41,586 bases of DNA from Fibrobacter sp. (GCA_017550445.1 JAFZOV010000021.1:1-41586), one strand, 5' to 3'; shown: positions 1-8,101, numbered from the stretch's first letter. Notes: a model not told the origin generated them from the letters alone. Numbers and translations: made by a program.

Positions 1-30
1 CAAAATGCAAAATGTAAATAAAGCATAGTT

Positions 31-312
31 GTTGTGAATTGCTTTCAGATTTTCTAGTTTTACTAGAGCAATAACAACCGGGGGAGTGAAGTATGGAGAA
101 GTAAGACGGTTGTGAATTGCTTTCAGATTTTCTAGTTTTACTAGAGCAATAACAACAAAAGATTAATTTTTCTTCTGATGATGTTCGTTGTGAATTGCTT
201 TCAGATTTTCTAGTTTTACTAGAGCAATAACAACTTTGGACAAGTTACCACAGCACTATCACACGTTGTGAATTGCTTTCAGATTTTCTAGTTTTACTAG
301 AGCAATAACAAC
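31..312 (+). CRISPR. Type II-C CRISPR array, 4 repeats visible
   Basis: Four identical 48-bp repeats (31-78, 109-156, 187-234, 265-312) are separated by three unrelated 30-bp spacers. Bases 1-30 are also exactly spacer length, so the array almost certainly continues to the left. Each repeat starts GTTGTGAATTGC and ends AGCAATAACAAC, and its middle has a TCTAG-TTTTA-CTAGA palindrome, so the whole repeat can fold. The tracrRNA anti-repeat at 6488-6504 pairs with the first part of the repeat as written. Plus-strand transcription is therefore expected, with the leader off the left edge and 265-312 the leader-distal repeat. Repeats of 46-48 bp are known for Bacteroidetes II-C systems. Confidence 0.97.
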
Positions 313-318
313 TGATTC

Positions 319-351
319 TGTCTAACAGATTGTCTTTCAATAGGTTAGACA
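319..351 (+). other. Hairpin just after the last CRISPR repeat
   Basis: TGTCTAAC (319-326) and GTTAGACA (344-351) form a perfect 8-bp inverted repeat with a 17-base loop, starting seven bases after the last repeat. It could help end or process the pre-crRNA. There is no T-tract directly behind it, so it is not a terminator alone. Confidence 0.4.
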
Positions 352-367
352 CCAGTTGTAGAAAATA

Positions 368-398
368 AAAAATCGACCTATTTGGGCCGATTTTTTTT
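368..398. terminator. Terminator between CRISPR array and cas2
   Basis: AATCG (371-375) and CGATT (388-392) flank a short GC-rich centre. There is an A-run on the left and an eight-base T-run on the right, so the element can work in both directions. It lies between the plus-strand array and the convergent cas operon and probably ends both transcripts. Confidence 0.7.
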
Positions 399-421
399 GA
401 TTTAAAATGAAAATTTCGTTT

Positions 422-754
422 CTAAAAAAGCTCCAGTTGAGGTGATGGTGGTGGTAGAGGCTTTTCTTTCCTCCCGTAGAAAACCTGGATTTTGCCGAAT
501 TGCTTGTCCGTGATACACAATATGCTCACTGATCCTTTGGGTGGCATAAAGGATTTAATTCGCGCGATATGAGTGTTGGCGTTTTCGACGGAAGCGCAAT
601 GCCTGACATAGATTGAAAGCTGAAAACGGGAGAATCCGTCTTTCAACAAATCCTTCCTGAATTGCGAATGCCTTTGCCGCTCAATTTTTGTTTCGGTAGG
701 CAGGTCAAAGAAACACAGGAGCCACATAATTCGATACTCACTAAATCGGTTCAT
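422..754 (-). CDS. cas2: CRISPR-associated endonuclease Cas2
   Basis: This is a 110-residue protein of normal length for type II Cas2. Cas2 dimers form the centre of the Cas1-Cas2 integrase that adds spacers to the array. The first beta strand ends with the conserved acidic residue (LLCFFDLPT, D17), followed by a ferredoxin-like pattern and the FRKDLLKDGF helix typical of the family. The start overlaps the end of cas1 by 14 bases, so translation is probably coupled. It is the last gene of the cas9-cas1-cas2 transcript and faces the array across a shared terminator. The C-terminus is proline-rich and ends in LELF. Confidence 0.96.
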   Translation of the reverse strand: MNRFSEYRIMWLLCFFDLPTETKIERQRHSQFRKDLLKDGFSRFQLSIYVRHCASVENANTHIARIKSFMPPKGSVSILCITDKQFGKIQVFYGRKEKPLPPPSPQLELF

Positions 755-1652
755 CCGGTACCTCTGGATAGAGTATCTTTCGCAGTTCGCCTTCGAAACA
801 TTTACTTAAGGATGCTGTTGTCGTCGCGACCGCATTCATTAAGGGACTGCGTCTACCATCAATTACGACATCTGCAACAGGAATTTTTAAAAGTTCTGTC
901 TTGATTTCTTTGGTGAGGTCTTTTGGGTAGGAATTAGTTTCCTGAACTATTGAAACGACTAATTTGTCTACAATAGGTCGGTATGGTTCCATAATATCGT
1001 CTGCTAGACAGTAAGCATTGTATCGATTGTGATGATGAATTCCGAATGTAGGGAGAAGTCCGCTTGCAACAAGGGCGCGCGCCACGACACCGCGTAAAAT
1101 GGCGTAACCATAATTCAGCATGTTATTCGGCGAAACACCATTTTTGTCGCGTGTGAAATCAGGAATGTTTGGAAACATTTCTTTCCAATAGTAGGCGGCG
1201 GCAACGGCTTCACGATTGTCGATATCACCGCTACGGACATCATTTGCCCAGGCAAGCATGTTTTTTACTTCAATGCTTCGATTCTGCTGTAAGACTTTTG
1301 CTTGATTGAGGATCTTCTGCTGTATGGTTTGCTGCCACAGTTGCTTCTTTAGCGGAATAGATGCTTCTATTTGGGCCTGGAATTTTTCGCTTTGCAGAAT
1401 ATTTCCCGAAAGTGGTAAAAGCAAACCAATTGGTAGGTGCGTTTTGCCACAATTAATTATAGCACAATTATTTTCAATCAACGCCTCTAGCAAAGCATTG
1501 GTGATTGTAATCTGTGGGTTGTCCAATATGATAAAACCGACATCCTCTATAGGGGCAGTCTTTTCTTCTTCGTCCTTCTTTTTGACAACTAGTTGGTTGT
1601 TTCGAAGGCTGAGATAGGCAGAATTGCCAAAATAAAGAGTCCGTTTTATCAT
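741..1652 (-). CDS. cas1: Type II CRISPR-associated integrase Cas1
   Basis: This is a 303-residue Cas1, the integrase subunit that inserts new spacers at the leader end of the array. The expected metal-binding residues can be placed at E148 (in DNREAVAAAYYW), one of H206-H208 (GIHHHN) and D219 (LADDIMEPYRP). The LADDIMEPYRP segment is a strong signature of type II Cas1. The gene starts 23 bases after the cas9 stop and overlaps cas2, so the three genes form one minus-strand operon. No csn2 or cas4 follows cas2, which supports subtype II-C. The protein appears intact. Confidence 0.97.
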   Translation of the reverse strand: MIKRTLYFGNSAYLSLRNNQLVVKKKDEEEKTAPIEDVGFIILDNPQITITNALLEALIENNCAIINCGKTHLPIGLLLPLSGNILQSEKFQAQIEASIPLKKQLWQQTIQQKILNQAKVLQQNRSIEVKNMLAWANDVRSGDIDNREAVAAAYYWKEMFPNIPDFTRDKNGVSPNNMLNYGYAILRGVVARALVASGLLPTFGIHHHNRYNAYCLADDIMEPYRPIVDKLVVSIVQETNSYPKDLTKEIKTELLKIPVADVVIDGRRSPLMNAVATTTASLSKCFEGELRKILYPEVPDEPI

Positions 1653-1675
1653 TGGAAAACCTCTATGATATAGGT

Positions 1676-4600
1676 TTATTCAATTTTATGCCCGTTTATT
1701 TCTATTACATTGCCGAGTCTATCGACTTTTATTGGAACACATGTTTCTTTAATCATTTCTCCTGTAATTGCTCGTTCCATTTTGTTTGATGTTGTAAATT
1801 CAACTTTGTTTACGATAGTATTAGATACGCATGCTTTAATGCAGAACATTTGATAACCACTAAAGCTTACAACTTTGTAGATTCTTTCTTGGTCGATCTT
1901 GTTAGTTCCGCTGATTGGCAAATACACTAAATCATTTGGAGTCAGCATAAATAGTAAATTTTTATCGCAGTAATCAGGATATATTCCTTTTAGGTGTTGT
2001 TCAATATTATCCTTCCATTTTGCTCCAAATTGCTTTTGACAATCAATCATTACATTTAATGGAATTGTCAAATAGGAACGAACTCCTTGCTCGTTGCAGA
2101 ATATGGCGAAGAACAAATTTGTTCCCTTTGCGGCCTCAACAAATTTTTTAGGCTTATTGCCGTTTTGACCAACTGCAAATTTGTCGCCTTTTTCGTACCA
2201 ACGAACCTTATATATAGGCTGATGGAACTTACCGTCATTAAGAGCCTTAATATTGCGGTTCATTTCATCAATTCCATCGGGAGAAAACGCCAATTCAGGA
2301 TTATTGTCTTTATTCGCTAAGTGTGCCAAAAGAATTTTCTGGATTCCCGTATCAGTTATCTCATTTTCAATTTTCTTTTTATCAAATGACGTATCTATTG
2401 GTTTTCTAGTTGCAAAATAGCGGTCATTTGTTTCGTTTGTGAAGTAGTAAATCTGAATTTTAGAAAGAGCGATTTCTTTCTTAATTTCTTTCGCAGTTTT
2501 TCCCCCGTTTTTCAAAGACAGTATTTTTTCTCTAAGTTCCCGATTTACTACACAAGTTGGATATTTTAATGCAGAGTCAATTGAAACATCTTTCGTCTTC
2601 TTTAAGTTCACCTCTCCAAAGACGGTGTCTTTGTGCATAGGTTTACGAATAGCCCAACTGTCGCCCTTTTCTTGTTTGACAAGAATCTTCTTGCCTTGAT
2701 CGTTAATATGTTGAATGTGGTTGGATGTTTTATTGATGACGCGTTGATTCTGTTTGAAACTGACAATGATGTTTTCAAGCGATGTCTTTGTGTCTGTCGT
2801 GAATGAATCCCAGGGCTTTATGAATTCCTTGGGGACTTCACGTTCTTTGCCGTCTATTATGACTTTTTCGTATTTGCGTAATTTCCGTTGGAGTTGAGCA
2901 CGGCTTAAGTTGAATTTTGAATGTGTGGTCTCATTATTCAACAAATTGACGTGATCGCGAGTTGTACATGCGATTACAATCGCATCCATTGCGTGGTGAC
3001 GGTGGTCAATACGCTTTTTGTTGAATCCTTTTTGCAATTCTATGGGCATTGCAGGGATGTCATGCCCTTCGGTATTTGTTGTTGTAAAACAGTCTTTCCC
3101 AGTAATTTGGTTTAATCTCTGGAATCGCGGAAGAACAATGCTGTTCCAAACATCGTTCATTCCCCAATCTTTTTTCAAACGGTCGGTAATTGCGCCATTA
3201 CAAGGAATTAAGTTCTTTGATATGGCATCTTGCTCATATTCATCATTAGAATCTTTTTCGCGAACAATGTTAGAAAGAAGCCCTTTGATCATTTTACTGA
3301 TGTATCGGCTGTCATTAAGCTGTCGTTCAATAAATTCATCAGGAATGTTTTCTAAGAGCAATTTTTTCATTTTTCCGCGATTATTGAAATAATGCTCTTT
3401 CACAAAACTTTCGTATGCGTCAACAGAAAGAATTTCTACAGTTTCGCCTTGACTAAGCTGAATCTTTTCACCATGGTGATTTTTTATGAATTCGAAGCCG
3501 AGCTGATTATCTTTCAGTTTGTTGACTTCAGATTCGCATATGACTTTGTTGCTGAAGGAATCGTCAAAGTACCGAGATTGAGGGATCACATGTTCAATTT
3601 CGTATGCCGAAGTGAAGAGCTTACTGAGGGATATCTGTTTGCCTGTATAGGGCGAGCGATATTTCTGTTCCAACCAACATTTATATTTGATAATCTCTGA
3701 TTTAGATGGCTGTGCCAATTTTGATATTTTAGAAATGTCTTGGTAATCTTTATCATCCTTCGATAGATTGTCTAGAGCATTTTCTTCGTAAATGCGTAAA
3801 ATGTCTTGTTGACTAGGCGAATGGGGGCGAACGTTTTCGATACCCATTTCAGGATTGGCGAATTCCATCAGTAAAGCCTTAATACGTAGATTAGTATTTT
3901 CGTTTTGCAGAATTCGTTCCGTCATTTTCTTGCGAACATCGGCTGGATTTTTCAATTCTCTACCGAGTTCAAGATGGATTTCATTTATGGAACCTTCCTG
4001 CTTCCAAATGTCGCGAACGGTACGCAATGTTTCGGTAACAACCTGCTCAACAATAGGATTGCGCAGAGAATGCTGCTTGAAATTTTTTAAATAGGTGTTG
4101 ATGTCTTCAGGGCTTTCCCATTTTTCAATTTCTTTAGCTTCTGAATGTCTGTCGTAAACGATATAGCAGGCAAGCCATATGGGTATATTTTTGAATTTAT
4201 TTATTTCATCAAGGTGGTATTCTGAGTTGAGTTCTTTTGACTTTTTTTCTTCGAATTCTTTTACTTGATTGCGGGTGCGGAAACTGATGTTTTTATCATC
4301 TTCTGCATTAATAATCTTATCAATACGATTCTTTGTATTTTCGTCAATATTCTCTTCTTTCCAGTATTTTCCCATTCGCATTAACGGGAGTAGTTTTTTG
4401 ATGGCTTTTTCTGAATATGAACCATAATCTTTGGCGAAAGGCTTAATTTTCTTAAAGACTTCAACAAAGTTTTCGTTTAAGGAATGCTTGCTAGCAAATG
4501 TATTTAGGGCCTGTTCAATTTCTTTTTTGTCATCGATAGAATACAAGAGATGCCACAAAGACATTTCCATATCAGGAGTTAAAAAGTTTTCGCTTATTCC

Positions 4601-6238
4601 GCTTTTCTTTAATCCTGCAAGAATTGCCGCTCGGGTCTCATTGCAAGGATACTCCTTGTCTTCCACATAATTCCAACGATAGGGGTATTGATCTTTTCCC
4701 TTTTCTTTTTTGACCTTGAAATAAGAATTCAGTAAAACATCTTGTTTGATGGAAGGTCTGTCATTGAGCCAATCAAATAATTGGACATAATCGTCGTCGT
4801 TTTTCAACCATTCGCTAGTTACATCTTTACCATCAATTTCTATTTCTCGTTGGTAAATGCGCAAATTCTGAATGAATTGCCACAAACGAAATTCCTGAAA
4901 ATATGGATTAGATTTGGCAACACACTTGAGGGGAGATTTTTTCATCTCTCCGTTTTCTTTATAAAGGTATTCCTCATAAGGACAGTTACTAATAAGCGAT
5001 TTTTTACTTTTTAGCGGTCGCTGATAGAAAAGGATATCGTTTAAAAAGAAGTTGACGAAATCAGGTTTGGAAATGTTTTTGCGATGAGCCTCGTTATTAG
5101 CATAAAGCTCCTCAATACATGCTTGATACAAGACTTCGTTCTGTAACTCTGGAATTAACGATTGCTGCTTTTCAAGGATTTTTTGTAACTCATCCTTATA
5201 GAATTTTCGTTCAACAGTTCGAACGAGCTTTCCGATGATTTTTTGATTGGGATTATTGAGAAGGGACTCGTAAATGTAGCAACCGATAGTTTTCTTGCTG
5301 TTAGTAATGTTGGTTTCTGTTCGTAATTTGATTTTTGCATACATTTTCCCTTTTCTTTGAGCGTCCATCTGCTCAATTTCATCGGGAGTAGGCAAAAAAG
5401 ATAGCTCTTCCTTTTTTGTACCATCTTTTAAAATCGTAGTCTTTAAAACAAATTCCTTTGTTTCATTTTTCCAAGAAGATACATCATTGTAAAATGCAGC
5501 TCTATAAGTCAGACCGTTATCAAGAGGCATTTCGTACCAATATTTGTCATATTTTTTGTCTTTTTCTTTTCTTTCTACAGACAATATTTTGGCGGCAATA
5601 ATTTCTATGGTTTCATTAGATTTTTCTTCCTCTTCTTCGCCCCTCAATTGGTTGTAGCCTCGTTTCTGGTTGAATTGCAACAACACCCACGCAAGCTCTT
5701 CTTTTGTGAGAGGTTCTTTTAGTGCCTTTTGACGCAGATAGTAAATAGTCCAATCATAGGGAACTTTCTTTTGCTCGTTCACTAGCTCTGGTTGGTGTTT
5801 TTTAAAGTCTTCCAGCATTTCATGGAATGAATCTTGGAAAACAAATTCCATTTTGCCATCAGCGTTTTTTCGCCATGCGATTTTAGGTTCACTGTCATCG
5901 GTAAATTTGCCATATCGGTTTATCTTATTGGCGAAATGCTTGGGCAGAAAGCCCATAAGATTTAGAACACGAAGTAACCTTTCGCGGCGGAGCAATGCTC
6001 GTTCATGCAAACGGCGGACCATTCGCAATCTTGAGCGTTCGGCGGTCTGAGAAATGGAGTTGCCTTTATCAAAATCGCCCAAAATATCGGCCGACATCGG
6101 AATGATTCGGCTTCCGGCGTTGCTTATGCCGGTGGGCTTTAGGTATTTAGATCCGTCCTCACGAATCTGTTCATCCGCATTCACCACTGCCCAGCCGATA
6201 CTGTTTGTTCCCAAATCAAGTCCAAGAATCTTTTTCAT
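1676..6238 (-). CDS. cas9: Type II-C CRISPR effector nuclease Cas9
   Basis: This is a large 1520-residue Cas9, the RNA-guided double-strand DNA nuclease of the locus. All nuclease signatures are present. RuvC-I has D8 in KKILGLDLGTNSIGWAV. RuvC-II has E757 in IHLELGREL. The HNH domain has H883 in EIEHVIPQS, with N897 and N906 at the same spacing as in SpCas9. RuvC-III has H1082 and D1085 in HRHHAMDAIVIA. An arginine-rich bridge helix lies near residues 68-90. The long C-terminal part after about residue 1110 should hold the wedge and PAM-interacting regions. It is longer than most II-C proteins but typical of Bacteroidetes/Fibrobacter forms. The tracrRNA is encoded divergently upstream. The PAM cannot be read from sequence. 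Confidence 0.98.
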   Translation of the reverse strand: MKKILGLDLGTNSIGWAVVNADEQIREDGSKYLKPTGISNAGSRIIPMSADILGDFDKGNSISQTAERSRLRMVRRLHERALLRRERLLRVLNLMGFLPKHFANKINRYGKFTDDSEPKIAWRKNADGKMEFVFQDSFHEMLEDFKKHQPELVNEQKKVPYDWTIYYLRQKALKEPLTKEELAWVLLQFNQKRGYNQLRGEEEEEKSNETIEIIAAKILSVERKEKDKKYDKYWYEMPLDNGLTYRAAFYNDVSSWKNETKEFVLKTTILKDGTKKEELSFLPTPDEIEQMDAQRKGKMYAKIKLRTETNITNSKKTIGCYIYESLLNNPNQKIIGKLVRTVERKFYKDELQKILEKQQSLIPELQNEVLYQACIEELYANNEAHRKNISKPDFVNFFLNDILFYQRPLKSKKSLISNCPYEEYLYKENGEMKKSPLKCVAKSNPYFQEFRLWQFIQNLRIYQREIEIDGKDVTSEWLKNDDDYVQLFDWLNDRPSIKQDVLLNSYFKVKKEKGKDQYPYRWNYVEDKEYPCNETRAAILAGLKKSGISENFLTPDMEMSLWHLLYSIDDKKEIEQALNTFASKHSLNENFVEVFKKIKPFAKDYGSYSEKAIKKLLPLMRMGKYWKEENIDENTKNRIDKIINAEDDKNISFRTRNQVKEFEEKKSKELNSEYHLDEINKFKNIPIWLACYIVYDRHSEAKEIEKWESPEDINTYLKNFKQHSLRNPIVEQVVTETLRTVRDIWKQEGSINEIHLELGRELKNPADVRKKMTERILQNENTNLRIKALLMEFANPEMGIENVRPHSPSQQDILRIYEENALDNLSKDDKDYQDISKISKLAQPSKSEIIKYKCWLEQKYRSPYTGKQISLSKLFTSAYEIEHVIPQSRYFDDSFSNKVICESEVNKLKDNQLGFEFIKNHHGEKIQLSQGETVEILSVDAYESFVKEHYFNNRGKMKKLLLENIPDEFIERQLNDSRYISKMIKGLLSNIVREKDSNDEYEQDAISKNLIPCNGAITDRLKKDWGMNDVWNSIVLPRFQRLNQITGKDCFTTTNTEGHDIPAMPIELQKGFNKKRIDHRHHAMDAIVIACTTRDHVNLLNNETTHSKFNLSRAQLQRKLRKYEKVIIDGKEREVPKEFIKPWDSFTTDTKTSLENIIVSFKQNQRVINKTSNHIQHINDQGKKILVKQEKGDSWAIRKPMHKDTVFGEVNLKKTKDVSIDSALKYPTCVVNRELREKILSLKNGGKTAKEIKKEIALSKIQIYYFTNETNDRYFATRKPIDTSFDKKKIENEITDTGIQKILLAHLANKDNNPELAFSPDGIDEMNRNIKALNDGKFHQPIYKVRWYEKGDKFAVGQNGNKPKKFVEAAKGTNLFFAIFCNEQGVRSYLTIPLNVMIDCQKQFGAKWKDNIEQHLKGIYPDYCDKNLLFMLTPNDLVYLPISGTNKIDQERIYKVVSFSGYQMFCIKACVSNTIVNKVEFTTSNKMERAITGEMIKETCVPIKVDRLGNVIEINGHKIE

Positions 6239-6293
6239 GTTAAAACCTTTTGTTTTTTTCTGTATTAATATACTCTTGTTTTGGCGGAAAATC

Positions 6294-6316
6294 TCAAAAA
6301 AAGTGGTTTTTTGAGC
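6294..6316. repeat. AT-rich inverted repeat upstream of cas9
   Basis: CTCAAAAAA (6294-6302) and TTTTTTGAG (6308-6316) form a perfect 9-bp inverted repeat about 55 bases upstream of the cas9 start. It could be an operator for the cas operon or part of its promoter region. A possible minus-strand -10 (TATATT) is the complement of 6268-6273, but no good -35 goes with it. Confidence 0.35.
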
Positions 6317-6449
6317 AAAAAACGCAGTTTTTTACCTAGAATGAGAAAACCATAAATCTATAAATATAGATTTTTTGTGTGTCATATATTGACATGTGTT
6401 CGTTTTTCTTCTTTTCGTAGAAAAATACTGTTTTTTTTATAAAAAGATA

Positions 6450-6478
6450 TTGCTCGTTATCAAAAAGAATTGTATATT
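6450..6478 (+). promoter_or_regulatory. Predicted tracrRNA promoter
   Basis: TTGCTC (6450-6455) and TATATT (6473-6478) are separated by 17 bases. They predict a start near 6485, just before the anti-repeat, which is where a short tracrRNA would be expected to begin. Confidence 0.55.
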
Positions 6479-6484
6479 ATGGTT

Positions 6485-6568
6485 AATCTGAAAGCAATTC
6501 ACAATAAGGATTATTCCGTTGTGAAAACATTTAGGGCGGCACTCCTCTGGGGTGTCGTTCTCTTTTTG
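6485..6568 (+). ncRNA. tracrRNA of the type II CRISPR system
   Basis: The anti-repeat CTGAAAGCAATTCACAA (6488-6504) is an exact complement of bases 2-18 of the CRISPR repeat. It is followed by AATAAGGATTATTCCGTT, which mirrors the nexus hairpin of known tracrRNAs such as that of SpCas9. Next is a strong hairpin whose arms are 6536-6545 and 6549-6558, with loop TCT, ending in a TCTCTTTTTG terminator run. The transcript of about 84 bases runs plus-strand, divergent from cas9, from a promoter predicted at 6450-6478. It would pair with the repeat-derived part of each crRNA, allow RNase III processing and load Cas9. The exact 5' end is inferred. Confidence 0.88.
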
Positions 6569-6622
6569 TATTGCTGAATACTATCGCGTCTATATATGTT
6601 TTTCGAAAAAACACTAAATTCC

Positions 6623-6650
6623 TTGACAAAATTTCAGAATAGTGTATATT
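6623..6650 (+). promoter_or_regulatory. Strong sigma-70-like promoter before the TA leader
   Basis: TTGACA (6623-6628) and TATATT (6645-6650) are 16 bases apart and predict a start near 6657. The first transcribed bases contain GCGG (6657-6660), which can pair with CCGC (6668-6671) followed by six Ts as a weak terminator. Alternatively CCGCC (6668-6672) can pair with GGCGG (6686-6690). The stretch 6570-6804 shows no convincing gene and is read here as the leader of the toxin-antitoxin operon. Confidence 0.5.
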
Positions 6651-6763
6651 TGTGCAGCGGTGTTTTGCCGCCTTTTTTGCTTGTAGGCGGAGGAGTTGAT
6701 GTGATAAGAATGAAATGTGCGTTGATAGTGGCTTTAAAGCTGGTTTCCCTTCACATTATGGTA

Positions 6764-6792
6764 TTGACAATTTGTAGCCGAATGGCTACATT
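6764..6792 (+). promoter_or_regulatory. Toxin-antitoxin proximal promoter with operator palindrome
   Basis: TTGACA (6764-6769), a 17-base spacer and TACATT (6787-6792) form a near-consensus promoter. Within it lies the perfect inverted repeat TGTAGCC-GAAT-GGCTACA (6773-6790), covering the spacer and most of the -10. That is where an autoregulating HTH antitoxin would bind. A start near 6799 would cut into the Shine-Dalgarno AGGAGG (6795-6800), so this may serve mainly as the operator for transcripts from 6623-6650. Confidence 0.5.
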
Positions 6793-6804
6793 GTAGGAGG
6801 GAGA

Positions 6805-7098
6805 ATGTTTCAAATCAAGAAGACGGAATATTTTTCCAAATGGCATGACAAACTTAAGGATGCTCGAGCCCGAGTGAAGATTCATTTAAGGATTGTTCAA
6901 GCTGAATTAGGAAATTTTGGAGATTTCAAGTTTGTTGGTGACGGAATATATGAAATGCGAATTCATTATGGGCCGGGATATCGTATCTACTATACGAAAG
7001 AAGACGATGTTGTTGTTCTTCTATTAGTTGGTGGCGATAAGTCAACGCAGCAAAAGGACATTGAAAAGGCGAAGGAGCTGAAAAATGAGAAAAAGTGA
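6805..7098 (+). CDS. RelE/ParE-family (HigB/Gp49-like) toxin
   Basis: This is a 97-residue protein of the Gp49/HigB-like branch of the RelE/ParE superfamily (TIGR02683-type addiction module killer). Such toxins are typically ribosome-dependent mRNA interferases. Family marks include the amphipathic N-terminal helix (FSKWHDKLKDARARVKIHLRI), the GDFKFVGDGIYEMRIHYGPGYR-type strands and the YRIYYT core, followed by the usual LLLVGGDKSTQQKDI tail. A good Shine-Dalgarno (AGGAGGGAG, 6795-6803) fixes the start. The reading frame overlaps the antitoxin by 14 bases. The toxin comes first, as in HigBA-type modules. It looks intact. Confidence 0.9.
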   Translation: MFQIKKTEYFSKWHDKLKDARARVKIHLRIVQAELGNFGDFKFVGDGIYEMRIHYGPGYRIYYTKEDDVVVLLLVGGDKSTQQKDIEKAKELKNEKK

Positions 7099-7411
7099 TG
7101 CTGAAGTTTCTGATTTGGACGTTGCGGACCTTCTTAAAACGGAAGAAGATGTGATTCTCTTGTTAGAAGAAGCGCTTGCTGAGAATGACCCTGTTTTGTG
7201 GCAGCGCTGCCTTGGGCATGCGGCTCGATCTGCGGGTATGGCAAAGATTGCCGAGAAATCGGGCTTAAATCGTGAAAGTCTTTATAAAGCTCTAAAAGAA
7301 GACGCTCATCCTAGATTTGACACTGTTATGCGTGTTCTCAAGGCTATGGGTTTGAAGCTTACTATAACGCCCTGCGTTGCGGAAAGACGGGTGAAGTATT
7401 CAGCGAAGTAA
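7085..7411 (+). CDS. HigA-type HTH antitoxin
   Basis: This is a 108-residue antidote matching the TIGR02684-type family that pairs with Gp49/HigB-like toxins. The N-terminal half contains SDLDVADLLKTEEDVILLLEEAL, the typical start of this family. The second half carries a Cro/C1-like helix-turn-helix (MAKIAEKSGLNRESLYKALKED, about residues 54-76) and the VMRVLKAMGLKLTITP ending. It should neutralise the toxin and repress the operon, probably through the palindrome at 6773-6790. It overlaps the toxin by 14 bases, which suggests coupled translation. The pair appears complete and functional. Confidence 0.9.
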   Translation: MRKSDAEVSDLDVADLLKTEEDVILLLEEALAENDPVLWQRCLGHAARSAGMAKIAEKSGLNRESLYKALKEDAHPRFDTVMRVLKAMGLKLTITPCVAERRVKYSAK

Positions 7412-7510
7412 GTTGGCGATGATGCCAAAAATGTTTTTGAAAATAGTGAAATGGCCGAAGAGTCAACTATTAAGAAATACTTAATAACTGCTCGTGGTGA
7501 AAAATCAGTT
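7412..7510 (+). pseudogene. Possible RhuM-like gene fragment
   Basis: Immediately after the antitoxin stop an open stretch encodes about 35 residues without a proper gene start, including AKNVFENSEMAEESTIKKYL and then ITARGEKSVLFY. The pattern resembles the segment after the HTH in RhuM-type proteins (N-I-F-E-x-G-E-L ... S-V-x-K-x-L-x-T-A-x-D-G-K ... Y). It runs straight into the 3' end of the opposite-strand phosphoesterase gene, with nothing recognisable either side. It is best read as a leftover of a larger gene. The similarity is from memory of the family and is short, so the assignment is weak. Confidence 0.3.
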
Positions 7511-7993
7511 TTATTCTACATCCACCACAAAATCTTCCCTTTTCAGCTCATGTTCCGCATAGGGATTTTCTTCAGGATATCCAACGGGGTTGCACAGGAG
7601 CAGGTGGCGTTTGCCTTTTGCATCGGTAAACACCCGCTTGATGGCTGTGTGCGTGTGGCCCGCCTGCCAGATGCTTCCGTCATCAAGGAAGTATGCAATC
7701 TTTTCTTCGGAGGTGGCGAACTCACGGTCAACTCCGTACCGCCCGCCAATTTCTGTGATGATGTCGTGGTTTCCAAGGCACACGTAAATGGCGCTGTATT
7801 TATCGGCGATAAACTTTAGAAATTCTACATAGGTGAAGTAATCGTTCGCGATGTCACCTGCGATGCAGCATGCATCCGCAGATAGGAAGTTCTGCTCAAA
7901 GAATCTCTCAAAATATTTCCGCAAGGTCGCGGTGTTGCGCGAGAGCGGCGCATAGAAATCGACGTGCAGGTCGCTGATAAAGAAATACTTCAT
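7511..7993 (-). CDS. Shortened calcineurin-like metallophosphoesterase
   Basis: This is a 160-residue protein with the family metal-binding motifs DLH (D8, H10), GDIAND (D47), GNHD (N75, H76) and GHTH (H113, H115), ending with the CNPVGYPEENPY-type tail common in this branch. Related proteins are usually 230-280 residues. Between GNHD and GHTH they have a long segment with another conserved histidine. Here that stretch is only about 35 residues, and FLDDGSI runs straight into WQAGHTH. The frame is open, so an in-frame internal deletion is likely and the enzyme may be inactive. It lies between decayed defence-type genes. The substrate is unknown. Confidence 0.75.
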   Translation of the reverse strand: MKYFFISDLHVDFYAPLSRNTATLRKYFERFFEQNFLSADACCIAGDIANDYFTYVEFLKFIADKYSAIYVCLGNHDIITEIGGRYGVDREFATSEEKIAYFLDDGSIWQAGHTHTAIKRVFTDAKGKRHLLLCNPVGYPEENPYAEHELKREDFVVDVE

Positions 7994-8066
7994 GCATGTA
8001 ATTTATATTCGCACAGTTCGTATGTCAAGGGCTTGAATAGCGAGGGAATTTGGGATAACAAACCTC

Positions 8067-8095
8067 TTGACATTCCCATCCCGTTTATATATATT
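8067..8095 (+). promoter_or_regulatory. Strong promoter for a candidate structured RNA
   Basis: TTGACA (8067-8072) and TATATT (8090-8095) are separated by exactly 17 bases, which is a near-ideal sigma-70 promoter. It predicts a start near 8102. No coding sequence follows for more than 300 bases, so it probably drives a non-coding RNA. Confidence 0.65.
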
Positions 8096-8101
8096 ACACC
8101 C

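Noticed and set aside
6596..6796. A 66-codon plus-strand frame before the toxin gene
   Set aside because: It contains the predicted promoters and hairpins, has no ribosome site and resembles nothing I know.
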